64,000 nucleotides of DNA from Paramacrobiotus metropolitanus. Taxonomy: Eukaryota; Tardigrada; Eutardigrada; Parachela; Macrobiotidae. The notes beneath the pieces are model-generated. The model was not told where the DNA came from, ran no database searches, and was given only the letters and a program-made list of their open reading frames with translations. The stretch covers positions 930,001-994,000 of the forward strand of contig NW_026570260.1 in the NCBI RefSeq assembly GCF_019649055.1, read 5' to 3'. Position 1 is the stretch's first letter. Every line of letters begins with the position of its first letter. The position numbers and the translations under genes are program-made. This document shows, piece by piece, positions 25,323 to 36,900 of this stretch.

Positions 25323-26002
25323 AACGAAATCGCAAAGAATCGGCCTTTTACAGCATGCAGTTTTGCTTGTAGCTCGGCGAATTCTGTGAAAATGGTTCGA
25401 TTGTGTTCATTTTATACACTTTGAATGGTATGTAAAGTTGAAACACGTAATCTAACGTGGCCCATCACAATACTGAGACTACTGCGTCGGTACCACGAGG
25501 TCCACGACTATGATCACGTGAGGCTGGCCACTTTGAGTGTGCGGTGAAACTACTTCCGGAAACGTTAACAATAATAATGCACTACTCACCGGTCAGTAGA
25601 GCGTACTACTTACTTGCTGTGAAGTTGGTCACAAAAATGTCTGTGTGACCGACTTCCGTATTCAGCGATCCTGCCATCTTGCCGCTTCATCTCAAGTGCA
25701 GCGCTCTTAGCAGCTAGCGACAAGTTTGGCGCTGGCGCCGACATTAACGTGTGCGCTCTTCAGTTAAGTTATCTCAAGTGAGTTAAGTTATCTATCACAC
25801 AATGCTAAAGTCGTCTATTCCGCAGTTGCGGACTGCTATGCCCTTTTATTGTGCGCTCTTTCCAGCGAAACAGCCAGAGATGTAGGTCGCCGAAAGTATG
25901 ACATTATTGTAACGATATGGATTACGCACAATAAAGGAGCCGCTATCGAAAGACAGGCTAAAAAAGTCAAAAACACGACAAGCACTAACTACTGAGATAA
26001 AA
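25323..26002. other. Intergenic, nothing recognised
   Basis: No frame, repeat pair or structured RNA could be supported between the Kunitz gene and the small minus-strand frame that follows. Confidence 0.4.
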
Positions 26003-26016
26003 TTATCTTTTGTCAA

Positions 26017-26262
26017 TCAGGATGGGGCAGGCGTGCCGGGAGCCGACTGTGACGGTCGACCGGGTGTCGCCGGTGGAAGTGACGGGCCACTGCCGAAGAT
26101 GGATGTGGGGTAGTTGCGGTAAATGCTGTACAACCAATAGGCATGAATAGCCACACCCAGAGAAATTAGTCCGCACTGCTTGATGTGCTGCAAGTCCAGC
26201 GTGTGGCACTGATGATGCTGGTGCAGCATCCTGAGGCACTGACCTTTGTCAACAATTACCAT
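26017..26262 (-). CDS. Small predicted membrane protein, unrecognised
   Basis: An 81-residue frame from ATG contains one hydrophobic segment (CGLISLGVAIHAYWLYSIY) between a His/Cys-rich N-terminus and a Pro/Ser-rich C-terminus. No family was recognised. It may be a whole small gene or the last exon of a larger one. Composition is more gene-like than the flanks, which is the only support. Confidence 0.3.
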   Translation of the reverse strand: MVIVDKGQCLRMLHQHHQCHTLDLQHIKQCGLISLGVAIHAYWLYSIYRNYPTSIFGSGPSLPPATPGRPSQSAPGTPAPS

Positions 26263-27151
26263 AAGCTCAACGGCTTAAGCCAGCTGCTTAATAATAGCAC
26301 AATATTTAGTAAATATAAAAAAATTGTCTTTATGAAAACATATTAATTGTACGTCTGTGATTACGTATGTTGTTATTCTACAATTAAGCTCAGTGATAAT
26401 AGCAGTTATGGATTGATTGTTCGATAAGAATTACGTACCGCATACCGATAGAACTACAGTGCTGTGCTTGTATACAACAGTAGTACTACTTAATTAAATA
26501 TAAATAATTTTGTGCAGGCTGTGTACAATTCGTTAAGTTTCCAAATTTTCCCAGGCGGCATTGATGTTTGCCGGATACTATTGCTATAGGAACGAGATAC
26601 GCTTCTCTCTCTTTTATTGACGTGGGTACTCTTTCTTTTATTTACGTAGGTTCTGTATATTCAGACGTACAAAAATTATACCGAACACATGATTAATTAA
26701 AAATATTTTCTCTCAACTGATATCAATTTATTGTTCTAATTATATTATTAGTATACTATTGTAAACATGGTTTTCACGACGGAAAGCGCATGCCATAAAG
26801 TTTACCACGTGGCCAACGGAAAAATTTGTCTGTATTGATGGTAACCAGCTGGGTGTTCTTCGCCCTGCGGTGCGCTGTTTGCCAACTGAAGTTAACGCAA
26901 ACCGTCTACTGCCCTGTATATCAATTCAAAAAATTCATAGATGACAGATTGACAGTCAATACATATTGCAAAATTTGTTTGCATTTAAAAGCAAACCTTG
27001 ACAAACATACCATCTTTTGCACGGGAGAGTGATCTAATTCGGCGTTACGGCCAACATGATTTTAAGCGACAGCTTGTGGAATTGCCTCATATGAAAATCG
27101 TGACAACATGATCTTAGGCAGGCAGGAGATTGTCGGGTGCCGTGCAGTGCG

Positions 27152-28168
27152 ATGACGTCACCTGTGATTGTCAATCGCCAGCACTTCAACCTCCGCACCG
27201 TTTCACAGTACTGTGTTGCCTACCGGGATTTCATTGGCTACTTCATCGGCGGATTGGCGGCATCGTTCGCTTTTGTGGGTGTTTGTCTAATGTCCGGTGA
27301 TTCCAAGATACGACAACAGCAACTAAGGATATCGCAGTACCAGAACGACGATTATATGGCCGATCTCAATGGGCTCAGGGTGCGCCATGACAGTGAGTAC
27401 ACAATTCATTTTCGTGTGACCTTTGTAGCAAACCTTTGGCTCATTGGATAGCCACTTGGTTGGGTCTTCGGCAGTCTGTCCAACTTAAAACAGCGTTGCA
27501 CACAGATGATCCGTGTTTCTGGCAGTATGCTCATGAGTCATAAGTCACAGACATCCTTTTTTGAGAAAACATCGTAGCGGCATGCTGTGACGCTTTTCTG
27601 GGCAGAGTACGCTTGGGTAGAGTAAGAACATTATGTGTATTAGCAGCAAAATAGTACAGTGATTACAGATTTAACGCAGTCTCTGCTACTTCGACCGGTT
27701 CCCTGTAAAGAGAGTATCCTCGACATACGCAGGCTCCACACCGAAATGGACACGATCCTCCATCTGGCGCTGCCCAGCTTTGCCCTGGCGGGTTCGCAGT
27801 GGGCGCGCCAGCACTACTTTGAAGACAGCGTGGCGCAACCGCTCATGTCGCTGTTCCTCATCTCCACTGCCGCCGGTGTTACCTGCCTCTTGATCGCCTT
27901 GATCTCCAGCGTGGACAATGCCTCCATTGCCGCCAGGAAATCGTATTTCCATATCCCCCGCAAACCCCCCGAACCCGCCAAGTCGTTCCCGGATCCGGCC
28001 AATCCACCGGCAGAGCGCATACCCCGCTGCTACAAATTGCAGGAGCTGGAAAGTGATCTGGAGTCAATAACGCGCCTGGAGCTGGATGATCAGGAGGGTG
28101 GCAATCACTACGTATATGGGCCGTGGAGGGTGTACTGTGAATCACGGGATGGGAATGAAATTAAATAA
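27152..28168 (+). CDS. Predicted two-pass membrane protein, two exons, unrecognised
   Basis: Exon one runs from ATG at 27152 to 27392 (donor GTGAGT) and exon two from 27669 to the stop at 28168; the split codon (A plus AT) is in phase. The protein, about 247 residues, has one hydrophobic stretch in exon one (GYFIGGLAASFAFVGVCLM) and one in exon two (LMSLFLISTAAGVTCLLIAL), then a Pro-rich and acidic tail. Exon two is GC-rich and clearly coding in character. No family could be named. The intron is 276 bases. Confidence 0.6.
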
Positions 28169-28573
28169 ATTTATTTTTGTTGTTTGTTACAACGTTGATT
28201 AACAGTTAGGGAGTTTTGTGTTGTTACTGGTGATTGTTTTGATGCTTTTGCCGAAAGCTTCGAAGCATAATAAAATACGTACATGGGAAATATTTTATAC
28301 TTGTATATAGTGATTAAGCCAGACGACCAGCAACATATACAGACTGTATATTATAGTATTTGAATACGTTCCAACAGTTTACTATTCAGGCTGATGTATT
28401 AGAATTTCGCATAGATAAACAAACAATTTAGCAAAACACCTTAAAAGAATGATAAAAGTAAGTACTTCGTACAGTATATCTTAATTCAGCAGCAGTGAAC
28501 ACCAACGAATTATCAGACAAACAAAATAACTATTCTGTAAATTGATAAAAAAAACTGCTAAAAACAGACAAAA
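28169..28573. other. AT-rich spacer between convergent genes
   Basis: This gap lies between the 3' ends of the plus-strand membrane-protein gene and the minus-strand peptidase gene. It is AT-rich, with AATAAA at 28163-28171 and AATAAAATA near 28269 that could be poly(A) signals for the plus-strand gene. Nothing else was seen. Confidence 0.4.
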
Positions 28574-31500
28574 TTACACGAACCACCCCGGCACGTCTCC
28601 ATTCTGCTGGTTAATAATACGCAGTTTCTTGATCAGCGGCTGAAAGAACTCCACCAACGGTGCGGCACTCATACGCCGTGACCCCGTAATCTTCTCCAGA
28701 GCGAACTGCCATGGTTTCGAAGAGCCCATAGACAGCATGTCGCTGCATCATGAGCAGCTGAGATATTCAGTTTTCAGTGAGCAAATATGAGAAATAATTA
28801 CCTGAATAGTTTGCCGGCATCTCTGGATTTGTTGATGTCACACTGGTACAAAGGACCGGTATGACCGGCTGCATGGCACAATGCTTTGTGGAACTGGAAT
28901 TGTAGAATGTAACTGATGAAATACCTGCAATCGCACACCATAACAATAAAACATATCTATCAACTGGCGTATTAGGCTGTGGGGCACATCAGACTCTGCT
29001 GTTACCTCATATATTCCGTATCGGATGCGATGTGATATTTTGCACCTGCGTCAAAGTCCCATTCGCTGCGGGGAACTGGGGAACCAGACCTTGATACTTG
29101 TAACTACATTGTTAGCAGTAAAGAAAGCATGTAAAAATCTGGAGAGTTCGACGGCAAGCTGAATTGTTTGCTCATACATATAGTTCCACCATCCGGCATT
29201 GAGCTGGTCGAAAGAAATCCGCCCGGCAAAAATGTCGTACCGGTAACTGTCCATCACGTAGGCAAACGGCAGGAAGACGATCTTATCCAGCGCCGTGGCA
29301 AACATGTAATTTAGGTCGCTTTCTGTAACACAGCGTACTGTTGTAGTCGAGCGGGTTTGCAAAAGCGGACGTTCGCGAAAGTTACCATCATCTTCCACGT
29401 TGTTTTTCAAAAGTCCAAGCCAGGCCAAATGCTTCGGAGTTTTTACGCTTAATGCTAGCGTGTCACCTACTGTATTAGCCCCAAATAATTCAGGGAAATG
29501 TTTTGCTCTTACGTTTTTTAACGATCGTTTACCGGCCTCATGGAAGCCTCGGTTGGCTCCGTCGCGATAGAACGACAGCTGATCGGCATACTGGAAAACA
29601 AGTACTGTAATGACACAGGTTTAAGGAACGTAGGGGAGGCGTGGTCAGCGCACCCGGACCGTCGGTCTCTTTGATCTTGAAAGGGGCCGACGTCTCGTGT
29701 GCGCTGCCCGGCCCCTGGAGCGTTCCTTAAACCTGTGTCATTACAGTATTGCCTGTTTTGGTAGTGTAATTTTGGATTAGCTTAATTTGCATCGCAATAA
29801 TTACCTGCAAATCGTACTGGATATGCCCCATCTCGCTGCAGAAAATAAAAACACTAGGCCACCCAAATTTAGACGAATGAAGATGTTGTATGTACTGGTG
29901 TATAGTAACGAGATCCTCCATGGTCACTTTGGTGCACATTTTAATCCTGTAAAAAAGCAAAAACTCTCTAGCCATTTTATTATCACTTTGATTTCTATTA
30001 TCGGTACCGAACATCGTTATCCTCTTTGAGATCCCACGCCGACGCATGGCAGACGACCTTTCGCCCGTCTTTGGGCTCTTCAAACATAGAGTACTTCCAA
30101 AATGTGTCCGGCATGGGAATCAACCCGAGATCTTTCTGGAACTCCTCGGAGAGCTCGAACATGCGGCGGATGGTGTAGTTCTGTAGGAGCATTTCTTCTG
30201 TCACATCCAGCAGCGGCTTGGAAGGATACAGCTGTGCAAAAGGCAAGACGGATAACCAGTCCTGTGAGAACATCTCCCCTGACAATGTAATCACAATTAA
30301 TATTCCAGTCCCAAGTACGCCGTGGTCGAAGGAAACGATTATATGGAATGAAATCTTTCATTTTTAACCGCTATTTTAGTGTGACCCCCTAGCTCACAGT
30401 CAAGTGACCTTTTCCGTATGATAGGTTACTCGAGTTCCGCCTTCAACAAAGCTGGGCGATCTGATTGAACGAAATTCTATTAATTAATTATATCGAATAA
30501 ATCGGTGTACCGGCTAGATGGGCCGGAATGGGTCCGTGCGGGTGAATATTCTGATCTGGAAACCGTCTCCTTAATACACCCCGTACATACGCGTGTACTT
30601 CCTCGTATAACGGCCGTATCGTATGCCACATGCTATCCAAGTCTTTGAGGAAAGTACTGTCGTTGTAGCCCATGGATTCTCGGGCGTACTCGGATCGCCA
30701 CATCTGTCCAGCGTCTCTGTAGCCTGCATGACGACAATAACTATGCACGCCACGTTACCAAAACGTGCAAACTCCGACTTGTGAGGGGAACAACGAGTAT
30801 TTAATCAGTCATAAACGAAGTAATGCCAGTTTCAGCTGGCCTAGACAGTCTGCTTTCTGGTACTGAGTTGAATCTCCACTTGTGCAGCAGTTAGCCACCC
30901 CAGAATTTACATTTGTATCAACGAAACAATCGGCCCCGTAAGGTTTATATCAAACCTGTCATTTTTGCAGCTTTATTCTTGAGTTCCACATAGCGGGTGA
31001 AATTGGCGCGGATAGCACGACCACTAACATCGCGCCACTTTGTCCACACGTATTTGCGCTTATCGAGATCCCACGAGTGTCGTAGATAATCCACAAGACC
31101 TGCAACAAGACGATAATGGCAAGGTAGCCACATTTTGCGAACCCAAGAATCACCGACTTGGCTCTACATTCAGTCGCATTGCTTGCGGGCACTCATCCCG
31201 CGGCAGCAGCGCGATCTCCTCCAGGTCCCCATTGGGGTTAAAGCAAATCCACGTCGTGGAATACACCGATTGCATATGGTTAATCAGCAGATGCAGTTCA
31301 TCCAGTTCGGACGACGGCAGCGCCGCATCACCCAGCAGACTCAAGCGCCGCTGAATTCCCTTGGCTTCTTCGTCGGTGCTGGAATTGAGGCGGAATTGGG
31401 AGACTGCGGCGCTGACAATATGCGCGAATTTTGCGCCATCTTGAGACGAACGGATCTGTAGTAATGAAATGTATGCTGAAAACAGTAAAATGAGAATGTG

Positions 31501-31747
31501 GCTGACCGTACCGTAGCGGCCTGGTTATGCTCGGTGATGTTGATGTTGTAGTCCCACTGGGTGAGGCCGCTGGCGTGGGCCAGTTTCAGAGCCGACGGAC
31601 TGTACGCTATGCGTAACCATTGGCGGAAGTAGCTCGAGTCGTTTAAACGGTTAGTGTCGGGTTGAAGAGTCCGGGAGATAGCCGCAAGGTCAAGAGGATG
31701 GTAAATGGCGGTAGAGTGAGTAGTTAGGAATACGACGATCAAAGATG
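28574..31747 (-). CDS. Angiotensin-converting-enzyme-like peptidase M2, with an apparent 1-base frameshift
   Basis: Twelve exons join in phase: 31512-31747, 31158-31455, 30956-31099, 30511-30723, 30008-30278, 29896-29946, 29805-29835, 29533-29590, 29178-29469, 29006-29103, 28802-28924 and 28574-28742. Together they give about 660 residues, a full single M2 domain. The zinc site HHEMGH is rebuilt across the 60-base intron at 29836-29895; the third ligand Glu is in FHEAVGD. Other family marks are [39 protein letters not shown] and [10 protein letters not shown]. The enzyme is expected to be a zinc dipeptidyl carboxypeptidase, secreted or membrane-bound. Exon 29006-29103 reads YQGLVP in one frame and PVPRSEWDF in the next, so one base is missing in the run at 29078-29081. 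The signal-peptide exon, upstream of 31747, was not found. Confidence 0.85.
29603..29748. repeat. Fold-back hairpin in an intron of the peptidase M2 gene
   Basis: The outer 28 bases (29603-29630 and 29721-29748) are perfect inverted copies, TACTGTAATGACACAGGTTT and onward. The interior pairs imperfectly, with a second stem around CGTCGG...CCGACG at about 29659-29692. The 146-base unit lies wholly within the intron 29591-29804. Confidence 0.75.
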
Positions 31748-32750
31748 CTGCAACACAGGATCAGCGGAATTAAATGCTCTTATGGAATCTGCTTGATTAG
31801 CTGCTAAAGCAGTTATGCAAATACTTATTCTTTACGCTAATAAATATTAGCATTTCCGCATTGTAGAGGCAGATTGCAGCCGTACAAAAGTTTCAATAAA
31901 GGAACAATTTTCAGAGGTTACACTGTAACCGAAAGATAAAACTTTACATAAAAAACAGCATAAAATCGCAAATTTCTCAAGAAAAGAACCAGCTGTGGTT
32001 CTTTATACATCTCCAGTATACACTAGTAGAAATTGTGCTACCAACTACAGTTCGAAATGTTTTATTTCAAGCAAGAAAAGCTTTACCAAAAACCGCAAAT
32101 TAAAACTAATCAGGTAAATTTGCATAATGCTATCAACGCTTTTAAAAGCGAAATATGCTAGTAATGTTATCATTACAGGTTAAAAGAAATAACTTGGCCC
32201 AACAACATCCACGATCAGGAAGATGAAAGATCATTCCAATCCCCTGACCTTTCGTGGGCGCAAGTGATCTGGTAAAACACTAGCGTAACGTGCGAAATAA
32301 GCGCATGAGTAATGAGTACGCAATAGAACAGCTTTTAGATGAACATGGACAAAATCGTCATATCGGCATTCGTATTGAGTAAAACGTGGTGATTTTGGGA
32401 ACTAGTACAAAACACCGTCGAGCAGAAACTATCCCGCACTGCAAACATGTAGCTACGCTTGTTGCTGGCCAACAATGCACTTTCACGCTGCATGATATTG
32501 TGCGCCGCAATTTTAACCTCTCTACTTTGTGGTCTCTAACAACAGTGTCGACGGTCTCTGGCTGACAGCATTAATTGACATCCGATTTAAGTACGCACAG
32601 GACCGACTTTACTGAAAATTACCCAACACTGAAGTCTATCAGCATCAGTCGCAGCAGAACTTGCCGATTCATTACTTCACGTACAAGACACTAAACGTCA
32701 AATTTCTGTATCGTTCTGGAGTTCCGCACACATTCAACTAGATGTTGTGT
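31748..32750. other. Upstream region of the peptidase M2 gene
   Basis: The missing signal-peptide exon of the peptidase gene should lie here on the minus strand, but no unambiguous short exon ending in the needed phase was found. The rest is AT-rich without recognisable features. Confidence 0.4.
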
Positions 32751-33152
32751 TTAACGTCGCCCACACCCCCCTTCGCCAGACTTGCGTGAACAGCTCCTTT
32801 GGTAGCTCTCCCTATCACTGGCAATCGAGCGCGTACTGCGCTGGCTTTTCGCGGCCGCTAGCCGGTTCTCCATGCGTGCCGGATCACGTCGCATCTCACC
32901 TACTTCTTGGCGATCTTGCACACCTGAAAAGCCAAGTGCTGCTGCACCGAAGACACACTGTTGCAGTGAAGATAACACCCTGACCTTTGCAAGCGGCATT
33001 CAGCGTCGTCGCTGCATCGGTGGCCATTTGATCGAAGGCCGTCGTGCTTGGACATTGTACATTGTGCAGTGATGTCTGCTGTAGATAGTGCATCGGCGGC
33101 TTAATGTCAATATTCAGGGTATCGTTGTCAAAGTATCCCGTTTCCAGTAAAC
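32751..33152 (-). CDS. Unrecognised protein, two phase-consistent exons (5' end missing)
   Basis: Exon 32985-33152 begins after an acceptor (CAACAG) and ends at a GT donor; exon 32751-32923 follows the acceptor TTTTCAG and runs to a stop. Phases agree (1 nt plus 2 nt) over a 61-base intron. The first exon is of ordinary composition; the second is Arg/Ser/Glu-rich (MRRDPARMENRLAAAKSQ). No family was recognised. An upstream exon with the start codon is needed. Confidence 0.4.
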
Positions 33153-33347
33153 CTGTTGGAACAATAGCAGATCTTTCATTTTGCAAGCACAAGCGCAGTA
33201 TAAACTTTTGGGATATTCTGCTATTGGTAGCGTAATATTTGATAAGCCAAATTAAGAGGGATCTAGAAATCTATTTTAAAATATCGTAATTCATTAAAGA
33301 TTTCAGAATTTTATTAGTTGATCTTTGAGCTGATCAAACTGTTGCCT

Positions 33348-33641
33348 TCAACTGGTCTTCTTCGTACCTTTACGACGGTCATGCATCTTGGTCCGCAGAT
33401 ACTCCATAATATACAAATATGGATCTTTGGGTTTCCCGTTTAGCAGTTCGCGGGTGATGTGTTTAAGCAGTGCTTGGAACCCCGGTGGGACTTTGAACAG
33501 CGCCTGTGCGCCACTCTTTGACTCACACTTAACTGGACACGGGCACGGCGGACAATTTGATGCACTGGCGGCCGGTACCACGCCCGCGACATTGGAAGCG
33601 CTGCCGCCCAATGGCAAGACGGTTCCCGAAGGAGTGGTCAT
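33348..33641 (-). CDS. Small RIIa (PKA-docking-type) domain protein
   Basis: A single-exon frame of 97 residues. The N-terminal half is low-complexity with a short Cys/Pro cluster (CPPCPCPVKC). Residues about 50-90 match the RII-alpha dimerisation/docking fold: VPPGFQALLKHITRELL, then KPKDPYLYIMEYLR, then a basic tail. In other animals this fold dimerises and binds amphipathic helices of AKAPs or radial-spoke and fibrous-sheath proteins in sperm tails and cilia. The Pro-x-Gly start, LL...LTREVL-like core and D-x-Y pattern are visible. Function here is inferred from the fold only. The ATG at 33641 follows a region without other in-frame Met, so this start is likely. Confidence 0.7.
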   Translation of the reverse strand: MTTPSGTVLPLGGSASNVAGVVPAASASNCPPCPCPVKCESKSGAQALFKVPPGFQALLKHITRELLNGKPKDPYLYIMEYLRTKMHDRRKGTKKTS

Positions 33642-33976
33642 CGGACCGATATTACGTGCTGATTCACAGTCTTACAGAAAACACGACCTGAGTAATACAA
33701 AACGGAGAAGTACAAAGATACCTACACTTTGGTATGTGGAATGGTGAGGGTTACTATAGAAAGGTCACTGGAGTTTGGCTGATCATGTCCTTGGGCTTTA
33801 TGTAACCCTTTTATATATGTATGCACATAACTGCCAGTTCAACGGCATTATCAAGATTGATTGCAACCGACAAGACTGATCTCATGGAGTAGGACAAAGA
33901 ACCTGCCCGTTGAACCGCGTACGTTCACCGGACAGTGACCATACAATCACACAACCCAACCAAATCCAAATCACAA

Positions 33977-36900
33977 TTATTTATCACCGGATTGCTCTTT
34001 CACCAGCAGCTTGATTTTTGTCAGCTCCAGCTCGTCGATTCCTGTAGCAAAGAATAAGTTTGTCAAGTCCGTCAATAAAAAGTCATCAGTACGCGAGTTT
34101 GCTGTAATCATCTTCACTCTTAACTTCGCTAAGGAACGTACGCTTAGAGGCGAGCTTATGTGGATCGTGCTTGATCACATCGCCGGACGCGGCCGCTGTC
34201 CGGTTCGGACTGGGATTTTTACTCGATCCTAAAAGAAGTCACATTATTTCATGCAAAGTGAATTTATTCGTTAACGGTCACCTGGACTATCAAGGTCCCG
34301 CGAACGCAGGGAAATGGAGGACGCAGTTTGGTAGATTTGTGTGGCGTCACCGCTAGATGGTCGACCGCGACCAAACAATCTCATTTTCTCAGCCAAGTCA
34401 AAGTACCACTTTTTCGGACCGGAAGCGTCCGACCTGTCCTCTGATTTCTCTTTCTCCTGCTCTTTTTCTTTGTCGGCTAAAAAAGAGCAAAATCAGGAAT
34501 TAGCTTGACGCTCATGCTGCACCGTGCATTTCGTGGATAAAAACTGAATCATATCTGCATACGAATATAGCGGTATTGCTTCAGATATCGTAGGCACTTA
34601 CGGACAACCCAATCCGTGAAGAATGACGACGAGGCCGAAGCGTCCTGCAGTGCCGCAAAGGCATCGTCCACCATGGTGGGAACGGGGGGCGACAAGGGCG
34701 TCGCTTTGTCTGAAGGCGTTTTGTCCGCATCTTTGACCAACTCCAGCTTCAGTTCAACTTTATCAGCTTTGGTACTGCGGACCAACTCCTCGGCGGCGGC
34801 TGTTAGGATGGCTGTGGTCTCTTTGGGGCTGGTCAGTGGACTGCATACCGGCTGCCTGTCGCGCTCTCCCTTTCTTATCGTTTGCTGTCTGAAAAACAAG
34901 CATCGTACAGGAGAAATTCGGAGCTACTAAAACACTTTTCGTGGTTAATTATAAGAATGGAGTAATTCCTAAATTATTGACACTATCAATTCAAAATTTA
35001 TTTGATCTTACTGCTATTTTTGTGGAAATCTGAGATTTTCGGCAATTTCTAAAAAAAATATAACCATCGTTGACCTACTTTATAATCTCCGTTGCATCGT
35101 GGCTAGTTTGCTCCAGCAGCGTCAAGCTGTCCACTAACCGTTTCCCGGCGTACGTTGCATCAAATACCGATTCCTTTCTACCGCCCATCGGCAGTTCCGG
35201 CTCGGTGACAGTCAGGTATTTGAGGATATTCTCAAAGGCCGTCCCGGGAATGGCTTCTAGACAGCGCGGGTCCCGCCGGCTGGAGAAGTCCGTCGAGCGC
35301 TTGGTCTTCGTAGAGACGTTATCGGCGTTCTCATCGTTGACTTCTACTTCTGGTTCTGCACCTGTCGCACTGGCACTACTGAGATCCGACGCTGATTGAT
35401 TCCACACTTGGTGTTTCTTAAGATCCTTTTGCCGCAGCCTGATAATCTCGCGCAGTTCGGGTTTAGGCGGGCCGGAGTACAGCCAATGTCGGCTGATGTG
35501 ACCTTCTTCATCAATAAAGACAAACTTCATGGCAACCTTCAGGTAGCGCCGCAGGATGGGGATGAGATCATCGGCAGTGCCATTAGAATCAGAGTTACTG
35601 CGAGGAACTAAAACAGACTCGAGTTACTGGGAATATCAGTAAGAACTTGTACAGGAAAGTGCAAAATAGGCACCTCGCGGACAGAAATACAGCATAAGCA
35701 CGTTAATATCCCGGCCGCTGTGTATGTAACCCTTAGCGGCGGTGGGGACGCGGCGCGTGCGACGGGGAATGCTCCAGTCCATTTCCGGGGGTATCTCAAA
35801 GCCGCTGCTTTCCATGCGTACTTTCCTGCAGTGAACAGGTCATTGTCAACTAATATATTATAAATAAACAAAGATAAAGGATAAAAACTCGTACAAATGG
35901 AGATCTGCGATTTCTTGTCGTAGTTCAGGATGTCCGTCCAGAATCTTGGCGTGCGAACTGATAAAAAGCAGTGTATCTGCCGGCATTGAGACAAATCGCA
36001 CGGTGTTCATAATCTGCGGGACCATTGTTTTCCGGCGTGGAAAATCAGCTTCCACCCAACGAACGGCAAAGTTGTACACGTTCACTTCGTCCTAAAACGA
36101 ATAAAATCTTTCAAAAATATACTCATAAAAAATATAATAAACGGCGAATATATGGGGAATGGGCTTCCTGAAAAAAAGTTAAAGACCTTTGTGCAAAGCT
36201 CTGGTTGTTCCAAGATAGGCACAATAAGATCCAGCGGCCATTTGACCATGATCTTATCGTTGCGGCACTCGTCGAAACAGACGATCAGTTTGCCCAGCGC
36301 CAGCGTCCACAGTGGATGGCTTTGTTTCTGCTGCTGCCGCAGCGATTCCACAGTGTGACACACCATCTTAGAGCTGGTTAAGCAGTTCAGTAATCTCAAG
36401 CAAACGTCAGTTATGACCGGTGCGCCGAAGAACTCCGCGGCTTTCTGCGACTCGAAGACGTTGGCAGCGGTGACCTGTAGCAAGTAATTTAATCACATCT
36501 GTGATCGTTAGCTTTAATTCTGAAGTCTTGACTGTGTATTTTTGTCGTACTGGTGTAACTGGCTGATGCGCTCAGTCAGATTGACGAGAGACAGGAGTGT
36601 TTATGTAGTCGTATCTCTTTTGTAATACTAAATTCATATGTGTTCAATTGACTGAATTAACTGCGCTGGATTTCAAAATACAGATAACTGTTAATAGTTG
36701 TGAACTTGTGGTCTACCGTAAACGATCCGTTGTAGACGAATTCGATGACAGTCCATAAGCCCATCATGGGAATCTGTTCCTTGCGCAGATCCAGCACCAT
36801 ATACCGACCGGCCCACTTGGTTGCCGTCTTCTTAACGCTGTTCCAGTTGGTCAGCTTCATGCCGAACAATGCGTCATGCACCAGTATGGGACCTTTCGTT

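Noticed and set aside
26826-27032. Small cysteine-containing frame that might be a secreted peptide
   Set aside because: Hydrophobic start is weak, cysteine pattern matches no family, and surrounding sequence is intergenic in character.
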